Notes under the pieces: generated by a model
What the model was told of the DNA's origin: nothing
What the model saw: the letters and a program-made list of their open reading frames with translations, nothing else
Databases searched by the model: none
Source of the DNA: an uncultured Lachnospiraceae bacterium
GTDB taxonomy: Bacteria > Bacillota > Clostridia > Lachnospirales > Lachnospiraceae
Direction: 5' to 3'
Assembly (NCBI GenBank): GCA_902789555.1
Contig: CADAOF010000010.1
Span: forward strand, 1-64,000
DNA length: 64,000 nucleotides
Part shown: piece by piece, positions 33,285 to 41,365 of the stretch
Layout of the letters: the number at the start of each line of letters is the position of its first letter
Numbering within the stretch: position 1 is the first letter of the stretch
Translations under genes and position numbers: made by a program

Positions 33285-35348
33285 TCAGGTCCCGCTGCCC
33301 TCATCGGGCTGTTCGGGATCTGCGGCCGTCGTTGTTTCATTTGCCGGCGGCGCAGCGGTGGTTTCAGGCGGCGCTTCCGTGGTCGGCGCAGCGGTGGTTT
33401 CAGGCGGCGCTTCCGTTGTCGGTGCAGCGGTGGTTTCGGGCGGCGCTTCCGTGGTCGATGCAGCGGTGGTTTCAGGCGGCGCTTCCGTCGTCGGCACAGC
33501 CGTAGTTTCAGGCGCAGCCGTCGTCGGTGCGGCGGTAGTTTCCGGCGCAGCCGTTGTCGGTGCAGCAGTGGTTTCGGGCGCAGCCGTGGTTTCTGGCGCA
33601 GCCGTGGTCGCAGGTTCAGTTGGGGCAGCCGTGGTCTCGGGCACCGGTTCCTGGACGGGATCGGGTGTCATGTTCAGGATATTGAGCAGATTCGGGAGGA
33701 AAGCGAAGAACTGAACGTCGTAGCGTTCCACCGTCTCCAGGATCAGCACGTTCGCGCTGAGGATCTCGTTCTTCATCGACTCACTCAGATAGTCGCGGTG
33801 CAGGATCAGAGTCTTCCGGAAATCCTTCGCCAGTGTATCCGACATGTTGACGCGGAAGGAATCGCCGATCAGGACCAGGGACTTTCCGTTGGGATTGGTG
33901 CTGACCGTCCGGCGGACGTTGCTGGTATTGGCTTCGCCGGTGAACGAGATCGATGCATTGGTGTTGGGAACGAAGTACGGGATGGACGGTCGGTTGGACG
34001 CGGGAATGTTGCCGAGCTGCACCATGTCGCCGTTGCGGATCGTTTTCGTTGTTCCGGGCAGATCAACGGAATAGGGATCTGCGGGACCCATCCCCAGCCT
34101 CTTTTCGATGAGGGAGGCAGCGATGTAAGCGCCGTAAGGCGTCCAGTGGGTATCGTTGCGGTAATAGGTTTCGTGGTAGAGATCGCCGGCCTTCAGCTCC
34201 GCAAGGGGATACAGCACAGTGATGCCCTGGTTCTGCAGATGACTGACGATGCGCTGCGCACGCTTGTTTGCGGTTGCGACGGAGTACGTCGGCATGTATT
34301 CCGAATAGACCTGCTCCTTGTTCGGTGCGATCAGCACGAACAGTTTGATGCCGAGCTTGTCGCAGCGGGCCTTGATCTGCTTCAGTACGGAGGCGTAGTT
34401 TGTCAGCTCCTGAGCGGTGGGCAGGCATTGCCCTTTGTAATATTCGACGGAGCGCTGGCCGGTATAGAAGTACCAGCCGCTGCGGCCGACGATAACGCCG
34501 GAGCCCACGATGCGGGGCGAAAGCTGCGAGGAGTCCACGAGCTTGTATTTGACGTCCAGACGGAACGTCCGGCCGCAGTCGGTGCAGCGGTAATCGGTAT
34601 AGCCCCAGTGCGTGTAGTCGGGCTTGACGGTCTGGACCGCGACAAGATTATGATTCTTCCTCGGATCGTTCCCCGCGGGCTGCGTCGGCGCGGCTTCGGT
34701 CACATTGGAGACGACGGCCTTCGTGGTCTCCGGGGACTTGGTCGTTTCGGGAGGCGCAGCCGTTTCAGAGGCAGCGGGCGTGCCGTTTTCGGTCTCGGAA
34801 GCAGCGCTGTCCGGAACGGTCCCGTCTTCGGCGGAATCTTCCGGATCCGTGGCTTCGGTCTCGTCCGCGGTGCCTTCGGTCGATTCCTCTCCGGACGGTT
34901 CCGGATCGGTCTCCGTCGGTTCCTCGAACGGATCTTCATACGGCGCGTCGGTATCTTCGGGGTTGAATACGGCCGCCCAGTCGAAATCCGGCGTCTGCGG
35001 TTCGGCTTCGGGATCCTGGCCGGCCTGCGGATCGCGGGCTCCGGCATTGATCAGGCGGTCAAGCGGGGCGGCAATGCGGTCGTCGAAAAAGTGCTCCGCA
35101 GAGCCGCTTACCTGCTGGTAGAGCTTCATCAGCGGACTGCGCAGCGGCGCGCGGTCGTTGTACCAGCTGTCGATGCTCTGACAGGAATCGATCAGCTTAT
35201 CCCATTCGACCTCGGCCATGCGGCGGTTTTCATCTTCCTCGATCTGCCTGCGGTCTTCATCGGGATTTGCGGTACGGTAAACATACCCGGCTCCGACGGG
35301 CAGGATGAGAAATGCCATAAATGCGATGATCCAGAGTCGGTTCTTCAT
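33285..35348 (-). CDS. DHHW-family (AlgJ/AlgX-like) extracytoplasmic protein with C-terminal TTAAP repeats, paralogue 1
   Basis: A 687-residue protein. Signal anchor, acidic linker, CTDCG pair, DTHWTPYGAY and LIGDSFRVNMSD motifs as in the paralogues. The C-terminal ~110 residues are a tandem array of TTAAPE and PPETTAAPTTEA units, probably an extended, possibly glycosylated stalk. It starts 9 bp after the MBOAT stop, so the two are cotranscribed. The paralogues differ mainly in linker and tail, which suggests different reach or partners with one shared reaction. Confidence 0.86.
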   Translation of the reverse strand: MKNRLWIIAFMAFLILPVGAGYVYRTANPDEDRRQIEEDENRRMAEVEWDKLIDSCQSIDSWYNDRAPLRSPLMKLYQQVSGSAEHFFDDRIAAPLDRLINAGARDPQAGQDPEAEPQTPDFDWAAVFNPEDTDAPYEDPFEEPTETDPEPSGEESTEGTADETEATDPEDSAEDGTVPDSAASETENGTPAASETAAPPETTKSPETTKAVVSNVTEAAPTQPAGNDPRKNHNLVAVQTVKPDYTHWGYTDYRCTDCGRTFRLDVKYKLVDSSQLSPRIVGSGVIVGRSGWYFYTGQRSVEYYKGQCLPTAQELTNYASVLKQIKARCDKLGIKLFVLIAPNKEQVYSEYMPTYSVATANKRAQRIVSHLQNQGITVLYPLAELKAGDLYHETYYRNDTHWTPYGAYIAASLIEKRLGMGPADPYSVDLPGTTKTIRNGDMVQLGNIPASNRPSIPYFVPNTNASISFTGEANTSNVRRTVSTNPNGKSLVLIGDSFRVNMSDTLAKDFRKTLILHRDYLSESMKNEILSANVLILETVERYDVQFFAFLPNLLNILNMTPDPVQEPVPETTAAPTEPATTAAPETTAAPETTAAPTTAAPETTAAPTTAAPETTAVPTTEAPPETTAASTTEAPPETTAAPTTEAPPETTAAPTTEAPPETTAAPPANETTTAADPEQPDEGSGT
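33355..33620. repeat. Tandem coding repeat, 36-bp and shorter units
   Basis: The minus-strand coding sequence of the C-terminal stalk consists of about four 36-bp units (PPETTAAPTTEA) followed by shorter TTAAPE units. The units differ by a few bases, and slippage or recombination here would change stalk length. Confidence 0.85.
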
Positions 35349-35357
35349 TCAGCGGCC

Positions 35358-36815
35358 TCAGAACTGGAAGTAGATGAACGGGTTGTAGTTGGAGTTGGTC
35401 AGCAGCAGGATGCACAGGAAAAGCAGGAAAAGCAGCCAGATCTTTTCCAGGATCCCGCGGGTAGCTTTCTGTACCTTGTCCAGCAGGAAACTGAAGTATT
35501 CCTGGAAAAAGCCGAGGCCCAGGAAGGCACAGAGGAGAGCGAGCAGGCGGCGGAAGGACAGGAACGAAAGTACGGTCTCGTCGACGCCGCGGGTGCCGAA
35601 CAACTGGCCGATGAAGGAGAAAGCATCCGGCAGGGTATCGGCGCGGAAAAAGATCCAGCCGACAAGGACGACCAGGAAGGTATAGACCTGGCCGGGCAGG
35701 CGGAAGCGCTTTCTGCGCGATCTGCGGTTTCTCTTGGAGTTCTTCGTGAGGCAGTATTCCGCGATGCGGAAGATGCCGTGGTAGATGCCCCAGAAGAAGA
35801 AGGTCCAGTTCGCGCCGTGCCAGACACCGGTCAGGAAGAAAACGACGGCCATGTTGAAGACCGCGCGGCCTTCGCCTTTCCGGTTGCCGCCGAGCGGAAT
35901 GTAGACGTAGTTGCGGAACCACGAACCGAGCGAGATGTGCCAGCGCCGCCAGAAATCAGTCACGCTGTCAGCGAGGTACGGATAACGGAAGTTCTCCTTG
36001 AAATCGAGGCCGAACATCTTGCCGAGGCCGATGGCCATGTCCGAGTAGCCGGAGAAATCGTAGTAGATCTGGAAGAAATAGGCGAGAGCGCCGAGCCAGG
36101 CGAGGCCCGCGCCGATCTTGCCGACTTCGAGTGCCCAGATGCCGTCGGCGATCTCCGCGACGGTGTTCGCGATCAGGACCTTCTTGGCGAGGCCGTAGAG
36201 GAAGCGGCGGATGCCTTCACTGAACTGCTCGGCGTTTTCCCGGCGTTCGGTCAGCTGCGCCGAAACGTCGGAATACTGGACGATGGGGCCGGCGATCAGC
36301 TGCGGGAAGCAGGAGACGTACAGGGCGAAGTCAAGGGGATTCTTCTGCAGCTCGGCGTCGCCGCGGTACACGTCGATGGTATAGGAGAGCGCCTGGAAAA
36401 TGTAGAAGGAGATGCCGACCGGCAGGATGATCCGGGTGAAAGCCCCGGGCTCGCCGCCGAAAAGGGCACTGATCTGTCCCACGACGTCGCGGAACAGGTT
36501 GAAATATTTGAAATAGAAAAGCAGGCCGAGGTTCAGGATGACCGTGGCGGCCAGAAACGCTTTCCGGGCGGCGGGCGTCTTTCCGCGGGAGACGAGCAGC
36601 CCGCCGAAATAGTTCAGCATGATGACCGCCAGCATCAGCAGAAGGTATTTCAGACCGCTGAACCCGTAGAAGACAAGGCTTGCGAGAAGGAGGACGACGT
36701 TTTTGCGGCGCCGTTTCTTTTCAGGGGAAGAAGCGGGAAGAAGGCCGATCCCGTAATATAACGCCAGCGTGAGCGGCAGGAAGGCCTGCAGGAATATGAG
36801 CGAACTGAACAGCAT
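35358..36815 (-). CDS. MBOAT-family membrane O-acyltransferase (AlgI/DltB-like)
   Basis: A 485-residue polytopic protein. Family motifs: FWRRWHISLGSWFRNYVYIPLGGNRKG and the catalytic histidine in LTGVWHGANW. These enzymes pass acyl groups across the membrane to extracytoplasmic acceptors such as alginate or teichoic acids. The longer frame to 36854 is rejected because its start codon lies in the -10 box of the promoter; the ATG at 36815 is used. It heads an operon with three DHHW proteins and a SGNH lipoprotein, the expected partners for surface-polymer O-acetylation. Confidence 0.93.
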   Translation of the reverse strand: MLFSSLIFLQAFLPLTLALYYGIGLLPASSPEKKRRRKNVVLLLASLVFYGFSGLKYLLLMLAVIMLNYFGGLLVSRGKTPAARKAFLAATVILNLGLLFYFKYFNLFRDVVGQISALFGGEPGAFTRIILPVGISFYIFQALSYTIDVYRGDAELQKNPLDFALYVSCFPQLIAGPIVQYSDVSAQLTERRENAEQFSEGIRRFLYGLAKKVLIANTVAEIADGIWALEVGKIGAGLAWLGALAYFFQIYYDFSGYSDMAIGLGKMFGLDFKENFRYPYLADSVTDFWRRWHISLGSWFRNYVYIPLGGNRKGEGRAVFNMAVVFFLTGVWHGANWTFFFWGIYHGIFRIAEYCLTKNSKRNRRSRRKRFRLPGQVYTFLVVLVGWIFFRADTLPDAFSFIGQLFGTRGVDETVLSFLSFRRLLALLCAFLGLGFFQEYFSFLLDKVQKATRGILEKIWLLFLLFLCILLLTNSNYNPFIYFQF

Positions 36816-36852
36816 CTTCAGGGGAGTCCTTTCCGTAAAGTGACATCTTAAC

Positions 36853-36882
36853 ATTATAGTAAGTAAGAGTTCTTTTTGTCAA
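36853..36882 (-). promoter_or_regulatory. Promoter of the MBOAT/DHHW operon
   Basis: Consensus TTGACA (36877-36882) and TATAAT (36853-36858) with 18 bp between them on the minus strand. It gives a ~30-base leader before the start at 36815. Confidence 0.85.
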
Positions 36883-36970
36883 CCGGAAGCGAAGAGCGGA
36901 AACCACGGGAAATCATCCGAAAAACCGCAGAAAATAAAGCGGAAAAGCAGGGGAAAACGCGAAAAAACGC

Positions 36971-36999
36971 TTGCATTTATTATTTCCGTCTGTTATTAT
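36971..36999 (+). promoter_or_regulatory. Promoter of rpsB-tsf
   Basis: TTGCAT (36971-36976), 17 bp, TATTAT (36994-36999). TATAAT at 36997-37002 is an alternative -10 with a longer spacer. Confidence 0.65.
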
Positions 37000-37005
37000 A
37001 ATCGG

Positions 37006-37109
37006 GCGCTAAAAAAACACGTGCGCGGATCTGCGGGAGCGGTGCCGTCCGAAAGACGGTCTTCCAAGGGCGAAACGCACGGAAGAAAAACCAAACGGAG
37101 GATTTCCAA
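37006..37109 (+). ncRNA. rpsB leader, possible S2 autoregulatory structure
   Basis: About 100 bases of leader precede rpsB. GTGCG near 37021 can pair with CGCAC at 37076-37080, enclosing a CCGTCCGAAAGACGG hairpin (37048-37062). Ribosomal protein S2 controls its own mRNA in several bacteria; that this leader does so is inferred. Confidence 0.4.
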
Positions 37110-37868
37110 ATGAGCGTTATTTCCATGAAGCAGCTGCTGGAAGCCGGTGTGCATTTCGGACACCAGACCCGCCGCTGGAACCCCAAGATGGCCCCTTACA
37201 TCTACACCGAACGCAACTCCATCCACATCATCGACCTGCAGAAGACCGTCGGCATGATCGACGACGCCTACAACGCGGTCGTGAACATCGTGGCTGAGGG
37301 CGGCACCATTCTGTTCGTGGGCACCAAGAAGCAGGCGCAGGACGCCATTCAGAGCGAAGCGGAACGCTGCGGCATGTTCTATGTCAACCAGCGCTGGCTC
37401 GGCGGCATGCTGACCAACTTCAAAACCATCCAGAGCCGTATTGCCCGTCTGCACGAGATCGAGCGCATGAGCGAGGACGGCACCTTCGAAGTGCTGCCCA
37501 AGAAGGAAGTTGCTGCGCTGCAGAAGGAATGGGACAAGCTTGAGAAGAACCTGGGCGGCATCAAGAACATGAAGCACATCCCGGATGCCATCTTCGTGGT
37601 CGACCCCAAGAAGGAAAAGATCTGCGTGCAGGAAGCCCGCACCCTCGGCGTGACCCTGATCGGCATCGCCGACACCAACAGCGATCCGGAAGAACTCGAC
37701 TACGTCATTCCGGGCAACGATGACGCCATCCGTGCGGTCAAGCTGATCGTCGGCAAGATGGCGGACGCCGTGCTCGAAGCGAAGCAGGGCGAGCAGCTCA
37801 CCGATACCGCGGCCGAGGCCGAAGAAGCCCCTGCCGAGGAGACCGCTGAAGAGAAGACGGAGGAATGA
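37110..37868 (+). CDS. rpsB: 30S ribosomal protein S2
   Basis: A 252-residue S2 protein, part of the small ribosomal subunit. The N-terminal [22 protein letters not shown] and the later [20 protein letters not shown] and GNDDAIRA are all family signatures. The C-terminal ~25 residues are an acidic Glu/Ala tail ([15 protein letters not shown]), as in many Clostridia. A GGAGG site lies 8 bp before the ATG. It is followed by tsf after 4 bp, the conserved order. Confidence 0.98.
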   Translation: MSVISMKQLLEAGVHFGHQTRRWNPKMAPYIYTERNSIHIIDLQKTVGMIDDAYNAVVNIVAEGGTILFVGTKKQAQDAIQSEAERCGMFYVNQRWLGGMLTNFKTIQSRIARLHEIERMSEDGTFEVLPKKEVAALQKEWDKLEKNLGGIKNMKHIPDAIFVVDPKKEKICVQEARTLGVTLIGIADTNSDPEELDYVIPGNDDAIRAVKLIVGKMADAVLEAKQGEQLTDTAAEAEEAPAEETAEEKTEE

Positions 37869-37872
37869 GACA

Positions 37873-38808
37873 ATGCCTGCTGTAACTGCTGCTTTAGTCA
37901 AGGAACTGCGTGATATGACCGGCGCCGGCATGATGGACTGCAAGAAGGCCCTGACTGCCACCGACGGTGACATCGAAAAGGCTGTTGAGTTCCTTCGCGA
38001 GAAGGGTCTTGCCGCCGCCGCCAAGAAGGCCGGCCGCATCGCGGCTGAAGGCCTCGTGACTGCCAAGGTCGAAGGCAATAAGGCCGTCATCGTGGAAGTC
38101 AACAGCGAGACCGACTTCGTGGCGAAGAATGCCATCTTCCAGAAGTACGTGTCCGACGTGGCCGACCAGATCATGGCCTCCGCGAACGGCACGCTGGAAG
38201 GTTTCCTGGCCGAACCCTGGGCTGCCGATCCTACCCTGACCGTCGAACAGGAACTGTCCGAAATGATCAGCCGCATCGGCGAAAAGCTGTCCATCCGCCG
38301 CTTCGAAAAGCTTGAAGCGACCGACGGCGCCATCATGTCCTACGTCCACGGCGGCGGCCGCATCGGCGTGCTCGTGCAGGCCGTGACCGATCAGCCCGAA
38401 AACGAGGCTGTTCTCGAAGCCATGAAGAACGTTGCCATGCAGATCGCTGCGCTTCGTCCCCAGTTTACGGACAGAAGCGAAGTCCCGGCCGACTTCATCG
38501 AGAAGGAGACCGAGATCCTGAAGGCGCAGATCATGAACGATCCCAAGGAAGCCAGCAAGCCTGAGAAGGTCATTGCCGGCATGATCCAGGGCCGCATCTC
38601 CAAGGAGATGAAGGAATTCTGCCTGGCCGACCAGATCTACGTCAAGGCGGAAGACGGCAAGCAGACCGTTTCCCAGTATCTGGCCGACGTCGCGAAGAAG
38701 AGCGGTGCTTCTCTGAAGATCAAGAAGTTCGTCCGCTTCGAAACCGGTGAAGGCATCCAGAAGAAGGAAGAAAACTTCGCTGAGGAAGTCGCGAAGCAGA
38801 TGGCCTAA
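37873..38808 (+). CDS. tsf: Translation elongation factor Ts
   Basis: A 311-residue factor that exchanges GDP for GTP on EF-Tu. The N-terminal LVKELRDMTGAGMMDCKKAL and the core VNSETDFVAKN and SYVHGGGRIGVLVQ are diagnostic. It is slightly longer than the ~295-residue norm. It is cotranscribed with rpsB and followed by a strong terminator. Confidence 0.98.
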   Translation: MPAVTAALVKELRDMTGAGMMDCKKALTATDGDIEKAVEFLREKGLAAAAKKAGRIAAEGLVTAKVEGNKAVIVEVNSETDFVAKNAIFQKYVSDVADQIMASANGTLEGFLAEPWAADPTLTVEQELSEMISRIGEKLSIRRFEKLEATDGAIMSYVHGGGRIGVLVQAVTDQPENEAVLEAMKNVAMQIAALRPQFTDRSEVPADFIEKETEILKAQIMNDPKEASKPEKVIAGMIQGRISKEMKEFCLADQIYVKAEDGKQTVSQYLADVAKKSGASLKIKKFVRFETGEGIQKKEENFAEEVAKQMA

Positions 38809-38826
38809 AGGCCTGATGCAGAGGAA

Positions 38827-38855
38827 AGAGCTGTCCGAAAGGGCAGCTCTTTTTC
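38827..38855 (+). terminator. Intrinsic terminator of rpsB-tsf
   Basis: AGAGCTGTCC (38827-38836) pairs with GGGCAGCTCT (38841-38850) around a GAAA tetraloop, with one G-U pair, followed by TTTTCTGTTT. Confidence 0.93.
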
Positions 38856-38953
38856 TGTTTCCGTTTATATGTCCCATATAAGAAAAGTTATGACGCAAAG
38901 CGGGAATAAATTATTTATTAACGGATTCAAAACAAAAATCCGCGTTTTTCATC

Positions 38954-38982
38954 TTGCAAAAACCTTCTGCATCGCCTATACT
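38954..38982 (+). promoter_or_regulatory. Promoter of the oxaloacetate decarboxylase operon
   Basis: TTGCAA (38954-38959), 17 bp, TATACT (38977-38982), about 50 bp before oadG. Confidence 0.78.
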
Positions 38983-39030
38983 GGTTAAGACGCGAAATAG
39001 CGTAAAAAACGCAAAACGAGGTAAGCGTAT

Positions 39031-39372
39031 ATGAGTTATTTATTCGCAATCGCTGCGTCGGACATCAGCATCGAAGAAGCGCTGGGCAACATGATCGTCG
39101 GCTTCGGCGTCGTTTTTGTCGTGCTGCTGTTCCTCTGCGGCGTCATTTCCCTGTTCAAGTTCATCGGGAAATTGGACAAATCGAGTCAGAAGGCCAAAGC
39201 GCCCGTTAAGACTCCGGCGAAGGCAGCTCCTGCTCCGGCGAAAGCCGCTGCGCCTGCGAAACCCGCAGGTGTGGGCGGAGAAGACGGTGCTGTCGTGGCC
39301 GCCATTCTTGCAGCCGTCGCACAGCAGTGCGGCCCTAATGCCAAGGTGACGTCGATCACCAGAAGCAACTAA
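39031..39372 (+). CDS. oadG: Oxaloacetate decarboxylase gamma subunit-like protein
   Basis: A 113-residue protein with one N-terminal TM helix (~residues 15-42), a Lys/Ala/Pro-rich flexible linker (~50-80), and a short cytosolic end (GAVVAAILAAVAQ). This is the OadG/MmdD plan: the subunit anchors the soluble decarboxylase parts to the membrane beta subunit. It is first in the operon, before the biotin carrier and beta subunit. Confidence 0.88.
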   Translation: MSYLFAIAASDISIEEALGNMIVGFGVVFVVLLFLCGVISLFKFIGKLDKSSQKAKAPVKTPAKAAPAPAKAAAPAKPAGVGGEDGAVVAAILAAVAQQCGPNAKVTSITRSN

Positions 39373-39404
39373 TCATCATTAATCATTCCAGGAGGAAAAT
39401 AACA

Positions 39405-39830
39405 ATGAGTTCTTACAAGATCACCGTGAATGGCGTAGCCTATGACGTAACTGTTGAAAATGCCGGCTTCGGCGGATTTGCCCCCATGATGAGCGCTCCT
39501 TCCTTTGCGCCGTCCGCTCCCGCTTTTGCTCCGGCTGCCCCGGCTCCTGCTGCCGCTCCCGCTCCCGCCGCTGCTCCCGCTGCCGCCCCTAAGGCTGCCG
39601 CTCCTGCTGCCGCCGGCGCCGTGAACGTTGAAGCGCAGGTTATCGGCAAGATCTTCAAGATCGTTGCCAAGGTCGGCGATACCGTGGAAGCCGGTGACGA
39701 CATCGTCATCATGGAATCCATGAAGATGGAAATCCCGGTCGTGGCTCCTGAAGCCGGCACCGTGGCTGCTATCAATGTGAAGGAAGGCGACGCCGTAGAA
39801 GTTGGTGACGTGATCGCAACGCTCAACTAA
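39405..39830 (+). CDS. Biotin carboxyl carrier protein of the decarboxylase pump
   Basis: A 141-residue protein. A short N-terminal strand region (YKITVNGVAYDVTVE) is followed by an Ala/Pro linker (~35-70) and a biotinyl domain with the biotin-accepting lysine in VIMESMKMEIPVVAPEAGTV (~109). It carries CO2 from the alpha subunit carboxyltransferase to the beta subunit. In many species this domain is fused to the alpha subunit; here it is separate, as in GcdC/MmdC. A GGAGG site precedes the ATG. Confidence 0.93.
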   Translation: MSSYKITVNGVAYDVTVENAGFGGFAPMMSAPSFAPSAPAFAPAAPAPAAAPAPAAAPAAAPKAAAPAAAGAVNVEAQVIGKIFKIVAKVGDTVEAGDDIVIMESMKMEIPVVAPEAGTVAAINVKEGDAVEVGDVIATLN

Positions 39831-39857
39831 CTGACATAATTACGGAGGGTCTTACTT

Positions 39858-41252
39858 ATGGGCAATATCGGACAAACAATTGCCAACCTGGCACAACAGA
39901 CTGCCTTTACGAGCCTGACCTGGGGAAACTACGTGATGATCCTCATCGCGTGCATCTTCCTTTATCTGGCCATCGCAAAGGACTTTGAACCGCTGCTGCT
40001 GACGCCCATCGCGTTCGGCATGCTGCTGGTCAATATCTTCCCCGGCATCATTTCGAAACCCACGACCACCTATCTGAATGACAAGATGGAAGAGATCGCG
40101 ATCGTGGAGTTCGAAGGCGAGGATCTGGAAGCCGCCTTTCAGGTATGCGTCCCGAGTGAGAATTCGACCGATACCAAGTACGTCCTGAAGGACGCCGCCG
40201 GTGTCGACCAGGTCGTGATCACTGCCGGACGCGATGCCACCACGGGCGAGCTGAAATCGCTGGACGCCAGCGTAGCCGAACTGAAGGCTGCTCTGGAAAG
40301 CAAGAAGTTCTCCACCAAGGAGAATGCTGCGGGTCTTCTGTATTACTTCTACAAGCTGGATGAATGGGCTGTCCTGCCGTGCCTGATCTTCATGGGCGTC
40401 GGCGCGATGACCGACTTCGCTCCGCTGATCGCGAACCCCATGAGCTTCCTGCTCGGCGCTGCGGCGCAGTTCGGCATCTACGTAGCGTACTTCGCAGCTA
40501 TCTTCCTGGGATTCACTGGCAAGCAGGCCGCTGCCATCTCCATCATCGGCGGCGCTGACGGCCCGACCTCGATCTTCCTGGCGTCCAAACTCGGACAGTA
40601 CCAGCTGATGGGCCCGATCGCCGTGGCGGCATATTCCTACATGTCCCTGGTCCCGCTGATCCAGCCTCCGATCATGCGCGCCTTCACTTCCAAGAAGAAC
40701 CGCAAGATCAAGATGGGACAGCTTCGTCCTGTTTCCAAGCTGGAACGCATCCTGTTCCCGATCATCATCACCATCGTCGTGGCGATGATCCTGCCGACCA
40801 CCGCTCCGCTTATCGGTATGCTGATGCTCGGCAACCTGTTCCGTGAATGCGGCGTGACCCGCCAGCTGCAGGAGACCGCATCCAACGCTCTGATGTACAT
40901 CGTCGTCATCCTGCTCGCGACCTCCGTCGGCGCGACCACCAGCGCGGAAGCCTTCCTGAACCTGAACACCCTGAAGATCGTCGTGCTCGGCCTCGTGGCC
41001 TTCATGTTCGGTACCTTCGGCGGCGTGCTGCTCGGCGACGTCATGTGCGTGCTCAGCAAGGGCAAGATCAACCCGCTGATCGGTTCGGCCGGTGTGTCTG
41101 CCGTTCCCATGGCGGCCCGTGTGTCCCAGAAGGTGGGCGCTCAGGAAGATCCTACGAACTTCCTGCTGATGCACGCCATGGGTCCGAATGTGGCCGGCGT
41201 TATCGGTACCGCTGTTGCGGCCGGCGTGTTCATGGCCATTTACGGCATTTAA
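39858..41252 (+). CDS. oadB: Sodium-translocating decarboxylase beta subunit
   Basis: A 464-residue membrane protein that decarboxylates carboxybiotin and pumps Na+ outward. The motifs GVGAMTDFAPLIANP, ISIIGGADGPTSIFLA and the C-terminal GPNVAGVIGTAVAAG are diagnostic. Between the first and second core hydrophobic regions (~residues 60-155) there is an extra soluble segment of ~90 residues (ATTGELKSLDASVAELKAAL) absent from the shorter classical OadB. The gene ends 27 bp before a terminator, then oadA follows with its own promoter. Confidence 0.94.
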   Translation: MGNIGQTIANLAQQTAFTSLTWGNYVMILIACIFLYLAIAKDFEPLLLTPIAFGMLLVNIFPGIISKPTTTYLNDKMEEIAIVEFEGEDLEAAFQVCVPSENSTDTKYVLKDAAGVDQVVITAGRDATTGELKSLDASVAELKAALESKKFSTKENAAGLLYYFYKLDEWAVLPCLIFMGVGAMTDFAPLIANPMSFLLGAAAQFGIYVAYFAAIFLGFTGKQAAAISIIGGADGPTSIFLASKLGQYQLMGPIAVAAYSYMSLVPLIQPPIMRAFTSKKNRKIKMGQLRPVSKLERILFPIIITIVVAMILPTTAPLIGMLMLGNLFRECGVTRQLQETASNALMYIVVILLATSVGATTSAEAFLNLNTLKIVVLGLVAFMFGTFGGVLLGDVMCVLSKGKINPLIGSAGVSAVPMAARVSQKVGAQEDPTNFLLMHAMGPNVAGVIGTAVAAGVFMAIYGI

Positions 41253-41279
41253 AACCTGAGAATATCGGGAAATACAGGA

Positions 41280-41309
41280 CCGGGGAAGTCTTTACACTTC
41301 CCCGGTTTT
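41280..41309 (+). terminator. Intrinsic terminator between oadB and oadA
   Basis: CCGGGGAAGT (41280-41289) pairs with ACTTCCCCGG (41296-41305), followed by TTTTG. The loop and left of the right arm also form the -35 box of the oadA promoter. Confidence 0.88.
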
Positions 41310-41319
41310 GCTTTATAAT
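41291..41319 (+). promoter_or_regulatory. oadA promoter embedded in the terminator
   Basis: TTTACA (41291-41296), 17 bp, TATAAT (41314-41319), about 40 bp before the oadA start. Confidence 0.75.
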
Positions 41320-41365
41320 GGATGCGGCTTTCCTGGAGAGGAGAGATCACGAAAGGGGTTTTAAC

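Noticed and set aside
33355..33620. Regular repeats that might suggest a CRISPR array
   Set aside because: The repeats are contiguous, have no unique spacers and are read in frame as TTAAP/PPETTAAP units of a surface protein.
33798..36761. 987-residue open frame on the plus strand
   Set aside because: It lies opposite the DHHW and MBOAT genes, which have clear family motifs, ribosome binding sites and a promoter. Long antisense frames are expected in GC-rich DNA.
40847..41365. N-terminal extension of oadA overlapping oadB
   Set aside because: It is the out-of-frame shadow of oadB and crosses the terminator and promoter; oadA begins with ETVLRDGHQS right after 41366.
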